Origin: Pseudomonas sp. GR 6-02
GTDB taxonomy: Bacteria; Pseudomonadota; Gammaproteobacteria; Pseudomonadales; Pseudomonadaceae
Assembly: GCF_001655615.1 (NCBI RefSeq)
Contig: NZ_CP011567.1
Location: forward strand, 4,039,001 to 4,103,000
Direction of reading: 5' to 3'
Length of the DNA stretch: 64,000 nt
Position 1 is the stretch's first letter, and each line of letters begins with the position of its first letter. The notes beneath the pieces are model-generated. The model did no database searches. It was given only the letters and a program-made list of their open reading frames with translations, and was not told the origin of the DNA. Of this stretch, positions 34,214 through 43,154 are shown piece after piece. The translations under genes and the position numbers were made by a program.

Positions 34214-35137
34214 TTACACAGCCGGAATATCCAGCGAGGCCGACATGAACTGGCTGATCCGCGACCGCAGCCATTTTTCGGCAGGATCGTTGTCATGCAC
34301 CCCGCTCCAGGCCATCGACAGTTGCGCCGCGTCGATGGGGAACGGCGGATCTTCAGCCCGCAACGCACAGCCTTCCACCAACGCGCACGCGGCATAGTCC
34401 GGGACAGTGGCAATCATTTCCGTGCCAGCGAGCAACGCGCGCAAACCACTGAATTGCGGTACGCCGAGCACCACGCGGCGGGTGCGGCCGACCTTGGCCA
34501 AATCGACGTCGATGTTGCCGCTCAAGTCGCCGGAGAACGACACCATCGCATGGGGTCGTGTGCAGTAATCGTCGAGGGTCAGCGGCTCCGGGCGGTCATC
34601 GCCGCGCAGGACTTTGCAGGGAATGTCGCGCAGTTTTTTGCGTTTGGCATTGGCCGGCAGATCCGTGGTGTAACTCACCCCCACCGAGATTTCCCCCGAC
34701 GCCAGCAACGTCGGCATCAACAGATAATTGGCACGGCGTACCACAACCACGATCCCCGGTGCCTCTTCCTGCAACTGGCGCAGCAACGGCGGAAACAGCC
34801 CGAACTCGGCGTCGTCCGACAGCCCGATACGAAACACATCGCAGCTGCTGGCCGGGTCGAATTCCTTGGCCCGGCTGACCGCCCCCGAGATGGTGTCCAT
34901 CGCTGGTTGCAGCTCCTTGAGAATCGCCAGCGCCCGCGCCGTCGGTTCCATGCCGCGACCGTTGCGCAGCAACAACGGATCGTCGAACAAATCACGCAAC
35001 CGGCCCAGCGCGGCGCTCACCGCCGGTTGGCCCATGAACAGTTTTTCGGCGACTCGGGTCAGGTTCTTTTCGAACATCAGCGCTTCGAAAATCACCAGCA
35101 GGTTCATGTCGACACGGCGCAGATCGTTACGGTTCAT
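34214..35137 (-). CDS. LysR-type regulator (NodD-like subgroup)
   Basis: 307 residues: winged HTH FEALMFEKNLTRVAEKLFMGQPAVSAALGRLRDLFDDPLLLRNGRGMEPTARA (in parts), then an effector domain (FRIGLSDDAEFGLFPPLLRQL). The opening DLRRVDMNLLVIFEAL is that of the NodD/NahR/LinR-like group. ATG at 35137, with AGGGA 9 nt upstream; a GTG at 35143 adds two residues. It lies 47 nt downstream of the metallo-beta-lactamase gene on the same strand, so the two may share a transcript and a regulatory relation. Confidence 0.92.
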   Translation of the reverse strand: MNRNDLRRVDMNLLVIFEALMFEKNLTRVAEKLFMGQPAVSAALGRLRDLFDDPLLLRNGRGMEPTARALAILKELQPAMDTISGAVSRAKEFDPASSCDVFRIGLSDDAEFGLFPPLLRQLQEEAPGIVVVVRRANYLLMPTLLASGEISVGVSYTTDLPANAKRKKLRDIPCKVLRGDDRPEPLTLDDYCTRPHAMVSFSGDLSGNIDVDLAKVGRTRRVVLGVPQFSGLRALLAGTEMIATVPDYAACALVEGCALRAEDPPFPIDAAQLSMAWSGVHDNDPAEKWLRSRISQFMSASLDIPAV

Positions 35138-35184
35138 GGGCACGGTTCCCTTTTGTGTTCAGCCAGGCGCAAGTGTGTCGGACT

Positions 35185-36180
35185 TTACTCGATCATCGGC
35201 ACTTTCGCCGCTCGTTTGTAAGGCCCGTACTCGATCGGTACCCACTGGAAATGCTTGTCCACCGCGGTGATATGGCCGACACCCGGAAACGGCAAATGCG
35301 CCGCCGTGACCCAGATCTTGCTGGCCGCCGCATCGCTGAACACCTTGGCGCGGCTCTTGATCGCCTGCTGATTGTCGACGTCGAAACGAATTGACACCTC
35401 AGGATGCTCGAACTGCACCGCCAGGTTATGCACCAGATCGCCCATGAACAGAATGCTCTGACCTTGGGAGTTGAACCGATACGTGGTACTGCCCGGTGTG
35501 TGCCCGGCCTCCAGCTCGGCATCGACAACGCCCGGCACTGGCGACTGCCCGGCAGTAAAGGTTTTGAAACGGCCCGCCGCGATATACGGCGCGGTTGAGT
35601 CCTGGGCGATCTTGAAGAATTCCCTGGCACCGGCCGGTGCCTTGGCCATGGCCTGGGGATCAAGCCAGTAATCGGCTTCTGCCTTGGCCGCGTACACCGT
35701 TGCGTTGGCGAACACGGGCTTTTGCTGCCCATCCACCAACCCGCACACATGATCCAGATGCAGGTGAGTGAGCAGGATGGTATCGACCTGTTCCGGCTGG
35801 TAACCGGCGGCTTTCATGTTCGCCGACAGTTGGCCCGCCGTGGCACCGATGCACTGCCCTGCTCCGGTATCCACCAGAATCAATTGTTTGCCGGTATTCA
35901 CCAGAAACGCATTGAACGCGGTTTGCACCCCCGGCGTTTCAATCGAACGACGAGCCAGCAACGCGCGGATCTGGTCTTGGGTCAGCCCCTCGAGCAGTTT
36001 GGGCGACAGGTCGTTGTAGCCATCGAACAACGCCGTCACCTCGTAGTCGCCCACCGCGAGCCGGTAATAACCGGGCACCTGAGTGTTCACCTGAGCCGGT
36101 GCCTGGGCCAGGCTGATGCCAGACATCAGCGCCAATGCCAGGCCAAGTCCGCCAAGTGTGCAAACGCGGGATTGCTTCAT
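35185..36180 (-). CDS. Exported metallo-beta-lactamase-fold hydrolase
   Basis: 331 residues with a signal peptide (MKQSRVCTLGGLGLALALMSG.. ending near AQA). The metal site is complete: TILLTHLHLDHVCGL (HxHxDH), VDAELEAGHTPGSTTYRF, FMGDLVHN, and a terminal His in TAAHLPFPG. Such MBL proteins hydrolyse esters, lactones or thioesters in the periplasm; lactonase or glyoxalase-like activities are possible but unproven. ATG at 36180 with AGGGTGAT upstream. Divergent from a short AraC gene, with a 20-bp shared motif between them. Confidence 0.9.
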   Translation of the reverse strand: MKQSRVCTLGGLGLALALMSGISLAQAPAQVNTQVPGYYRLAVGDYEVTALFDGYNDLSPKLLEGLTQDQIRALLARRSIETPGVQTAFNAFLVNTGKQLILVDTGAGQCIGATAGQLSANMKAAGYQPEQVDTILLTHLHLDHVCGLVDGQQKPVFANATVYAAKAEADYWLDPQAMAKAPAGAREFFKIAQDSTAPYIAAGRFKTFTAGQSPVPGVVDAELEAGHTPGSTTYRFNSQGQSILFMGDLVHNLAVQFEHPEVSIRFDVDNQQAIKSRAKVFSDAAASKIWVTAAHLPFPGVGHITAVDKHFQWVPIEYGPYKRAAKVPMIE

Positions 36181-36318
36181 GAGATCACCCTTGATCGAGC
36201 CAGAAAAAGCGGCCCAGTCCAGGCCGCTACACGTCGCCCATCTTGCATGACCGTGCATCGGAGCGAATTGCAGTGATGTGCTCAGTTGGCGCATTTTCAC
36301 CCTTAAGCCTGACTGCGG

Positions 36319-36338
36319 AATTAACAACGTTTAACTCG
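36319..36338. promoter_or_regulatory. 20-bp operator-like motif, copy 1
   Basis: AATTAACAACGTTTAACTCG, whose exact reverse complement occurs at 38504-38523. It sits between the divergent MBL and AraC genes, 139 nt from the MBL start and 122 nt from the AraC start. The sequence has an AACGTT centre and TTAA at both ends. Confidence 0.6.
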
Positions 36339-36459
36339 CAAGCCAAAGTCCTCGCGGCCAAGAATGAAGCCTTCTGCGCAGACTTGTTTTTCAGACAAGG
36401 GAACGTGCTGACCCACCGTGCAGTGCATCCGCGCGCGCCCATCGACACGGACATTGGCC

Positions 36460-36924
36460 ATGGCTCTCATTCAGCAAAACGCGATCAAGGCGTGTGCCAT
36501 TGAAACGCAAAAGAAAACCACGGGGGGCCTTAGCCCCTGGCGCGAAACTCTGGTCAAGCAACTGATCCTCGACCACCTCGACGACACCCTGGAAGTGACC
36601 GAACTGGCACGGGTCTGTGCCCTGTCGCGCAGTCATTTTTCCCGTGCGTTCAAATGCAGCACCGGTGTTTCGCCGCAGGACTGGATCCGACAGCAACGCA
36701 TTGCCCGGGCCAAACAATTGATCCAGGACACCGACCTGACCCTGACGCAAATCAGCCTGGAATGTGGCTTCTGCGACCAGGCGCATTTCTCCCATATCTT
36801 CACCCGCAGCGAAGGCATCACACCGTTTGCCTGGCGCTGCCGTGCCATGCGTACTCTTCCCTCTCACAACAGCAAAAGATCGCAGCCTTCGCCAGCGCCT
36901 ACAGGTGCTCACATGTCCCTGTAG
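36460..36924 (+). CDS. Short AraC-family transcriptional regulator
   Basis: 154 residues, essentially only the two-HTH DNA-binding domain: LILDHLDDTLEVTELARVCALSRSHFSRAFKCSTGVSPQDWIRQQRIARAKQLI (HTH 1, in parts) and LTLTQISLECGFCDQAHFSHIFTRSEGITPFAWR (HTH 2). It has no sensing domain, as in MarA/SoxS-like or stand-alone regulators. ATG at 36460; an earlier ATG (36418) adds 14 residues. No strong ribosome site. It converges with the haloperoxidase-like gene (22 nt between stops). The neighbouring 20-bp motif is a natural candidate binding site. Confidence 0.88.
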   Translation: MALIQQNAIKACAIETQKKTTGGLSPWRETLVKQLILDHLDDTLEVTELARVCALSRSHFSRAFKCSTGVSPQDWIRQQRIARAKQLIQDTDLTLTQISLECGFCDQAHFSHIFTRSEGITPFAWRCRAMRTLPSHNSKRSQPSPAPTGAHMSL

Positions 36925-36946
36925 GCGCCGGCGCCTTTGATTTTGA

Positions 36947-37771
36947 TCAGCCCTTGATGAACGCCAGCAGATCTTCGTTGAGTTGATCCTTGTGGGTATC
37001 GGTCAGGCCGTGTGGAGCTCCCGGATAGACTTTCAATGTGGAGCCCTTGACCAGTTTTGCCGAGGCGATGCCCGAGGCTTCAATCGGCACCACCTGATCG
37101 TCGTCGCCATGCACCACGAGGGTCGGCACGTCGAACTTCTTCAGGTCTTCGGTGAAGTCGGTTTCAGAGAACGCCTTGATGCAGTCGTACGCATTCTTGT
37201 GGCCGGAAGCCATGCCCTGCAGCCAGAACCAGTCGATCATGCCTTGCGAAGGTTTGGCACCCGGCCGGTTGAAACCGAAGAACGGACCGCTGGCCAGATC
37301 CTTGTACAACTGCGAACGGTCGACCAAAGACGCCTGACGAATACCGTCGAACACTTCCATCGGCAGGCCGCCCGGGTTGGCCTCGGTCTTGAGCATCTGA
37401 GGCGGCACCGATGAAATCAGCCCGGCCTTGGCCACGCGTCCAGTACCGTAGCGACCGATGTAGCGCGCCACTTCGCCACCGCCAGTGGAGAAACCGAACA
37501 ACACAGCGTTTTGCAGATCCAGATGCTCGATCAACTGCGCCAGGTCATCGGCGTAAGTATCCATTTCGTTGCCGAACCATGGCTGGCTCGAACGACCGTG
37601 ACCACGGCGGTCATGGGCGATGACCCGGTAGCCTTTGGAGGCCAGGAAGATCATCTGCGACTCCCAACTGTCGGCGTTCAACGGCCAACCGTGGCTGAAG
37701 ACGATCGGCTGACCGGTGCCCCAGTCCTTGTAGTAAATCTCGGTGCCGTCTCGGGTAGTAAAGGTGCTCAT
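36947..37771 (-). CDS. Alpha/beta-hydrolase of the non-heme haloperoxidase type
   Basis: 274 residues with [62 protein letters not shown], the nucleophile elbow [18 protein letters not shown], the acid in [12 protein letters not shown] and the His in [15 protein letters not shown] (all given in parts). These are the hallmarks of cofactor-free chloroperoxidase/esterase proteins, which hydrolyse esters and can form peracids. The ATG at 37771 has AGGAGAG upstream. It follows the flavodoxin-like gene by 32 nt and is probably cotranscribed. Confidence 0.92.
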   Translation of the reverse strand: MSTFTTRDGTEIYYKDWGTGQPIVFSHGWPLNADSWESQMIFLASKGYRVIAHDRRGHGRSSQPWFGNEMDTYADDLAQLIEHLDLQNAVLFGFSTGGGEVARYIGRYGTGRVAKAGLISSVPPQMLKTEANPGGLPMEVFDGIRQASLVDRSQLYKDLASGPFFGFNRPGAKPSQGMIDWFWLQGMASGHKNAYDCIKAFSETDFTEDLKKFDVPTLVVHGDDDQVVPIEASGIASAKLVKGSTLKVYPGAPHGLTDTHKDQLNEDLLAFIKG

Positions 37772-37803
37772 TACGACTCTCCTGATGCATGGGTTTACGA
37801 CGA

Positions 37804-38379
37804 TTAACAAGAGGTTTGAGCCAGGCGTTCGGCCAGGCGCGCCACCCGCTCGCCCAAATGTGCGGCGGTGCGGCGGTCTTCCAGGGGCGGAGCAAATTCG
37901 GGGGATTGCTCGACGTTCGATTGGGCCATCGCCCCCAGCGAACTGCCGAGCCGGTTCAACTGCCCGTCGAACAGGCCGAGGCTGCTGCGCGCCGGCAGCA
38001 GGTCGAGGCCGACCCAGATCATCGAGTGCTGGGCGGCGAACACCGCCATCTGCAGCAAGGTATTGAGCTTGTCGCCACACAGGCATCCGGAGTTGGTAAA
38101 CCCGGCAGCGAGCTTGTCGCGCCAGGGCTGGGCCAGGTAGAACGAGGCGGTGGCCTCCATGAAACCCTTGAAGGCTGCCGAGGCGCTGCCCATGTAGGTG
38201 GGGGCGCCGAAGATGATTGCATCGGCACGGTGCAAGCGCTCCCAGTGGTCGTCCACTTCCTCCACCGGAATCAGCCGACAGGTGCTGCCCAAGTGTCGTT
38301 CCACCCCCAGGCCCACGGCTTCGGCCATGACCCGGGTGTGCCCGTAACCACTGTGATAGACCACCACCACGTTGCTCAT
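37804..38379 (-). CDS. Flavodoxin-family NAD(P)H-dependent oxidoreductase (WrbA-like)
   Basis: 191 residues of flavodoxin fold: [18 protein letters not shown] with the FMN phosphate loop, [24 protein letters not shown] and [23 protein letters not shown]. The middle motif (GAPTYMG) is typical of WrbA / FMN-reductase-type quinone reductases. It probably reduces quinones or related electrophiles. It is the first gene of a two-gene operon with the haloperoxidase-like hydrolase and starts 124 nt from the second copy of the 20-bp motif. Confidence 0.88.
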   Translation of the reverse strand: MSNVVVVYHSGYGHTRVMAEAVGLGVERHLGSTCRLIPVEEVDDHWERLHRADAIIFGAPTYMGSASAAFKGFMEATASFYLAQPWRDKLAAGFTNSGCLCGDKLNTLLQMAVFAAQHSMIWVGLDLLPARSSLGLFDGQLNRLGSSLGAMAQSNVEQSPEFAPPLEDRRTAAHLGERVARLAERLAQTSC

Positions 38380-38722
38380 TCCGGCTCCTCCAGAAGTGTT
38401 CGTCCTTTTTGCGGCACGCTTTTTGTTGCACTTTCTGTTGCAAAAAGGCCGATACCTTCGGCTACTTGAAGAAATGGATTTTTGAGCGTAGACCGGATCG
38501 GTACGAGTTAAACGTTGTTAATTTTCTGCCGTACACCCATGGCCCCGGCGTGCCGTTCACCAGCGCTGAGTCCAATAAATACGGGGCCGCCGGGCACCGA
38601 CGGCAAGGCCGCAGCCGTTGCACCTGCTGCCGAGATGTATGACGCCACGTTGCGCTACCGAAAAAACCTTAGGAATATGCCTGGATACCGCGCGATAGAC
38701 GGATGCAAGCAGGAGTGACCCG
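38380..38722. promoter_or_regulatory. Divergent control region of flavodoxin operon and NTPase regulator
   Basis: 343 nt without a gene. It contains two GTTGCA boxes 12-13 nt apart near 38424-38442 close to the flavodoxin start, then the 20-bp motif at 38504-38523. The right half (38590-38720) has GC-rich sequence and leads to a strong AGGAG just before the TTG start of the regulator. Confidence 0.5.
38504..38523. promoter_or_regulatory. 20-bp operator-like motif, copy 2
   Basis: CGAGTTAAACGTTGTTAATT, the exact reverse complement of 36319-36338. Here it lies between the flavodoxin operon (-) and the large winged-helix NTPase regulator (+). Exact conservation of 20 bp in non-coding DNA whose immediate flanks differ points to a shared protein-binding site. 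Confidence 0.6.
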
Positions 38723-41527
38723 TTGACCCTTACCCCCGAACAGGCCATCCATTTCGGCCCCTACCGGATCTACCCTGGCCAACGCCTGGTGATGGAGGCC
38801 GACCAGCCCCTGCGCCTGGGCAGGCAAGCCATGGACATTCTGTTGATGTTGCTGGAGCACGCAGGCCAGGTGGTGAGCAAGCAGCAACTGATCGCGCGGG
38901 TCTGGCCCAAAAGCGTAGTGGAAGACACCAACCTGCGCGTGCACATGGCGGCACTGCGCAAAGCCCTCGGTGACGGTCAGGCCGGCCAGCGTTACATCGT
39001 CACCGTCGCCCAGCGCGGCTACAGTTTTGTCGCGCCGTTTTCCCTGGAGTCCATCGAACAACATCCCCAAAACGACGCCAATGAACCGGGCGGCCATAAC
39101 CTGCCGGTGCGCCGGACTCGCATGATCGGCCGTCAGGCCCTGGTCGACAGACTGCTGGCGCAACTCTCACAGCAACGTTTCATCACCCTCGTGGGCCCCG
39201 GCGGGATCGGCAAGACGACCGTGGCGCTACGCGTCGCCGAGCAACTGATCGGTCGCTATCGAGACGGCATTCGCCTGGTGGACCTGGCACCGATCAACTG
39301 CCCTTTGATGATCGGCGCGCACCTGGCGACAGCGCTGGGCTTGCCGTTGCATGACGCCGACCCCATGAACGGGCTCGCCACATGCTTGCGCGAACGGCAG
39401 ATGCTGCTGGTCATCGACAACTGCGAACACCTGATCGATGCCATTGCGTTGCTCAGCGAAAGCATCCTGCGCGCGGCGCCCCAAGTGCACATTCTGGCTA
39501 CCAGTCGCGAAAGCCTGCGGGCCGAAGGCGAATACGTGCAGCGCCTGGAATCACTGGACTGCCCGCCGCCCATCGCCGTGCTCGACCGCGCTCAGGCCCT
39601 GACGTTTTCGGCGCTGCAATTGTTTGTCGAGCGGGCGATGGCCAGCCACGACAGCTTCGAACTGAGCGAAGCCGATCTGCCGCTGGCGATTGAAATCTGC
39701 CGACGTCTGGACGGCATTCCGTTGGCGATCGAACTGGCAGCGGCGCAGGTCGGCAACCTGGGCTTGAGCGGCTTGCTGTCGCAACTGCAAGACAGCTTTC
39801 GCCTGCTCGCCCAAGGCTGCCCGACCACCATGGGCCGCCATCAGACCCTGCGCGCCACGCTGGACTGGAGCTTCGAACTGCTCAATGCCTGCGAGCAGAC
39901 GTGCCTGCGCCGACTGGGGATATTCCGGGGCGCTTTTACCCTGGAATCGGCGGCTGCCGTGATTGTCGGCCAGTACGTCGAGCCCGATGTGGTGTTTGCC
40001 TCGATTACCCAATTGGTGGCCAAGTCATTGCTGAACGTGGAAGTCGGCGATGAAGAAGTGTTCTACCGTCTGCTCGACACCACGCGTGGCTATGCGCTGG
40101 AAAAACTCGACCAGGCCCAAGAGCTGGCGGACACCCGAGAGCGCCACGCCGAATGCTGCCTGGCCTTGATGCAGCAGGCGCAAAGTGAATGGGAACACAC
40201 CCAGAGCGAGCGCTGGACCGAGCGTTACGCCCGCAGCCTGGACGACATTCGTGCAGTCCTGGATTGGGGCTTGAACGCTCAAGGGCCGCAGGCCTTGGCC
40301 ATCCGTCTCGCCGCGACCTCGGCACCGCTCTGGCAAGAGCTGTCGCTGCTCAAGGAATACGGCGCGTACGTGCGCAAAGCCCTGGCGTTGCTCGAAGCGA
40401 CGCACCAGCCCTGTCCGCGTTTGACCATGAACCTCAAGCTTGCCCTCGGCAGTTCCTGCTACCACACCCAGGGCAATAGCACCGAAGCCGTCGAAGCCTT
40501 CGTCAGCGCCAAACACCTGGCCGAACACTGCAACGATATGGCCGGTCAGCTCAAAGCGATTTCCGGGCACCTGGCGATTGATCTCAGTTGCGGCCACTAC
40601 CAACTGGCCCTGGAGCAGAGCCGACAATTCGAGCGGTTGAGGCCGCACGACGACGCGATGATGGCCCTCAGCACCCAACGCTTGCGGGTCCTGGCCCTGC
40701 ATTTTGCCGGGGATCAGGCACTGGCGCGGGAGAATGCCGAACAGGTCATTCAACGTCTGGCCCAGAGCGGCCAGCTCAACCGCTTCACCCATGGCTTTGG
40801 CGTGCAATACGACCAGAGCGTGGCGGCCCTGACGATTCTGGCGCGCATTCTCTGGCTGCAAGGGCTCCCGGAAAAAGCCTGGCATACCGCACGACAGGCG
40901 CTCGACATCGCGATGCAAATCAATCATGGCACGTCCATCTGCTACACCCTGGCGCTGTCCGGTTGCCTGATCGCCCACTACAACGGCAACACGCCGGTCG
41001 CCCGCGAGCTCCTGGCCTTGCTGCTTGAGCAGGCGAAGAAACACTCGGTGTTGCTGTTCTACACCTGGGCTAAACATTACGCGCAGGTGATCGACGGAAC
41101 TGATGCGCCCTCATCCCCGCGAACGGACACCGGGTTGGTCAAGGAAATCATGGTCACTCTGGGCAGCCGTTTCATCGATGATGCGTTGCTGGAGCGGGCC
41201 GAAAACGGCGCGGCGGGCTGGAGCACGGCAGAAATTCTGCGGGCTCGGGCCGACGCGTTACTGGCGCAGGATTGCCCGAGCAGTGCTGACGCGGCCGAGG
41301 CGGTGCTGCTCAAGGCTTTAGCCGTGGCAAAAACCCAGGGAGCGCTGGCCTGGGAACTGCGCAGTGCGACATCGCTGGCCCAGTTGTGGCAGCGTCAGGG
41401 CCACTTCCGGCAAGCCCATGAGTTGCTGGCGCCGATTTACCAGCGCTTCACCGAAGGCTTCGCCACACCGGACCTGATCAAAGTCCGGCGGTTACTCGAC
41501 GAGTTGCAGCGCGACCTGCCCGACTGA
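38723..41527 (+). CDS. Winged-helix NTPase (STAND/MalT-like) transcriptional regulator with TPR-type C-terminus
   Basis: 934 residues. Residues ~10-105 are an OmpR/CadC-type winged helix (LRLGRQAMDILLMLLEHAGQVVSKQQLIARVWP, RYIVTVAQRGYSFVAPF). An NTPase follows with Walker A LVGPGGIGKTTVALRV (about 152-167), Walker B MLLVIDNCEHLID and sensor ILATSRESLRAEGE; then a winged-helix/ARM part and ~450 residues of helical, TPR-like repeats. Such proteins act as ligand- or stress-gated switches. TTG start, supported by AGGAG 7 nt upstream. It faces a shorter paralog tail to tail, with 36 nt overlapping, and may control the adjacent flavodoxin/hydrolase operon. Confidence 0.88.
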   Translation: MTLTPEQAIHFGPYRIYPGQRLVMEADQPLRLGRQAMDILLMLLEHAGQVVSKQQLIARVWPKSVVEDTNLRVHMAALRKALGDGQAGQRYIVTVAQRGYSFVAPFSLESIEQHPQNDANEPGGHNLPVRRTRMIGRQALVDRLLAQLSQQRFITLVGPGGIGKTTVALRVAEQLIGRYRDGIRLVDLAPINCPLMIGAHLATALGLPLHDADPMNGLATCLRERQMLLVIDNCEHLIDAIALLSESILRAAPQVHILATSRESLRAEGEYVQRLESLDCPPPIAVLDRAQALTFSALQLFVERAMASHDSFELSEADLPLAIEICRRLDGIPLAIELAAAQVGNLGLSGLLSQLQDSFRLLAQGCPTTMGRHQTLRATLDWSFELLNACEQTCLRRLGIFRGAFTLESAAAVIVGQYVEPDVVFASITQLVAKSLLNVEVGDEEVFYRLLDTTRGYALEKLDQAQELADTRERHAECCLALMQQAQSEWEHTQSERWTERYARSLDDIRAVLDWGLNAQGPQALAIRLAATSAPLWQELSLLKEYGAYVRKALALLEATHQPCPRLTMNLKLALGSSCYHTQGNSTEAVEAFVSAKHLAEHCNDMAGQLKAISGHLAIDLSCGHYQLALEQSRQFERLRPHDDAMMALSTQRLRVLALHFAGDQALARENAEQVIQRLAQSGQLNRFTHGFGVQYDQSVAALTILARILWLQGLPEKAWHTARQALDIAMQINHGTSICYTLALSGCLIAHYNGNTPVARELLALLLEQAKKHSVLLFYTWAKHYAQVIDGTDAPSSPRTDTGLVKEIMVTLGSRFIDDALLERAENGAAGWSTAEILRARADALLAQDCPSSADAAEAVLLKALAVAKTQGALAWELRSATSLAQLWQRQGHFRQAHELLAPIYQRFTEGFATPDLIKVRRLLDELQRDLPD

Positions 41528-42970
41528 TGTCCCGTGGGCCCGGCTGATGTAGCGCTCATAACGCAGTTCGAAGGCACGCAAGTAACCGCTGTTTTCGAGT
41601 TTCTCCAGGGCGTAGGTGCGCGTGGTATTGAGGAAACGGTAGCGCGTCACGCCGCTGCCCTGCTCCACCGATAGCAGCGATTTATTCGCCAGACTCTCCA
41701 CCACGTTGACCAGGCTTGCGGGCAGCAACATCGCGCCACTGACCACGCCAATCGCTGCGTCCAGGGTGAACGCCATCTTGAACACCGCCAGCCGCTGCAA
41801 CACGATCTGTTCCAACGGGCTCAGCCGTTCATAGCTCCAGTCCAGTGCGGCTTTGAGATTCTGATGCCGTGGCACGGCGGTGCGTCGACCTTGGCTCAAC
41901 AGCTGAAAACAGTTGCCCAGTTGCGCTTGCAACCCCACCAGCGCCAATGCATCGATCTGCGCCGCCGCCAGCTCAATGGCCAGGGGCAAGCCATCCAGCC
42001 GACGACAGATTTCACGCACAGCCTTCAGATCCTGTTGACGCAAGGCAAACCCTTGCTGACGGGCTCGGGCGCGGCTGACCAACAGCTGCACCGCTGAATA
42101 CCCCATGGCCTCGTCCACGCTATAAATCACCGAGGCTGGCGGCACCGTCAGGGGCGGTAACCGCAGCAGCGTTTCCCCCGCTGCTCGCAGCGGTTCGCGA
42201 CTGGTGGCGAGGATCGACAGTCGAGGTGCCGAGGCCAACAGATCGTCCACCACTGTCCTGCAACGTTCGAGCAGGTGTTCGCAGTTGTCGAGCACCACCA
42301 AGGCATGCCGTTGCGCCAACGCCTTTGCGCCAATGTCCAGTTCCAGCGTGCGCGACAGATGATCGACAAGCTGCGACGGGTCATCGATGGCCGCCAGGTC
42401 AACCATCCAGACACCATCCCGATAGTGCTGCAACAGCAACTCGGCCACGCGCAACGCCACGGTGGTCTTGCCGATGCCAGCAGGGCCGATCAGGGTCATG
42501 AAGCGTCGAACCGGCAACTGCCGAACCACGCTGCCGACGATCGAGTCGCGACCGGTCACCGGTGTGAGCCGCGCAGGCAAGTTGTGTTGAGGCTTGTGCA
42601 CGGTTTCGACCAGCACCGGCGTGCCCGCCCGATCGTGCTGCACCGGGGCGATGAAGCTATAACCGCGCTGGGGAATATTAACGATATAAGGCTGCCCGTT
42701 CGGCCCATCGCCGAGCGCTCGACGCAGAGCGGCAATGTGGACGCGCAAGTTGATTTCCTCGACCACCGAGGTCGGCCATACGTGGGCAATCAGCGCCTCT
42801 TTGCTGACCACCGCACCAGCGTGCTCAACCAGCACCTGCAAAATGTCCAGGGCTCGCCCGCCCATGCGCAGCGGCCGATCACCGTCCAGGATCAACCGCT
42901 GATGCAAGTGGAATGCGTAGGGCCCGAACCGCAGCACCGTGTCACTGTTTATCTCTCTGAGGTTGTTCAT
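41492..42970 (-). CDS. Winged-helix NTPase regulator, paralog lacking the TPR half
   Basis: 492 residues collinear with the first ~470 residues of the neighbouring 934-residue regulator: winged helix (GGRALDILQVLVEHAGAVVSKEALIAHVWP), Walker A LIGPAGIGKTTVALRV, Walker B ALVVLDNCEHLLE and ILATSREPLRAAGE. It stops shortly after TRTYALEKLENSGYLRAFELRYERY, where the helical-repeat half should begin. The last 12 codons run antisense to the 3' end of the sister gene. That looks like deletion of the 3' half, or a natural short form. The ribosome site before the ATG is weak. It may compete with the full-length protein for DNA or targets. Confidence 0.85.
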   Translation of the reverse strand: MNNLREINSDTVLRFGPYAFHLHQRLILDGDRPLRMGGRALDILQVLVEHAGAVVSKEALIAHVWPTSVVEEINLRVHIAALRRALGDGPNGQPYIVNIPQRGYSFIAPVQHDRAGTPVLVETVHKPQHNLPARLTPVTGRDSIVGSVVRQLPVRRFMTLIGPAGIGKTTVALRVAELLLQHYRDGVWMVDLAAIDDPSQLVDHLSRTLELDIGAKALAQRHALVVLDNCEHLLERCRTVVDDLLASAPRLSILATSREPLRAAGETLLRLPPLTVPPASVIYSVDEAMGYSAVQLLVSRARARQQGFALRQQDLKAVREICRRLDGLPLAIELAAAQIDALALVGLQAQLGNCFQLLSQGRRTAVPRHQNLKAALDWSYERLSPLEQIVLQRLAVFKMAFTLDAAIGVVSGAMLLPASLVNVVESLANKSLLSVEQGSGVTRYRFLNTTRTYALEKLENSGYLRAFELRYERYISRAHGTSVGQVALQLVE

Positions 42971-43154
42971 GCACGTTCATGTGCTGAAAACCTGGCTCGG
43001 CTCAAGGAACTGCAAGCTCCCTCGATCCCGCCCATCCAGGCCCCGCACCTCCCAAAAAAGAGTTCACGGGTATCTTGGCAGGCATGGGTGACGGTACAAC
43101 GGCCATGGGAGGAGCGTCACGGTCATCGCGGTGCGCACGACGGACAACAGCGCG

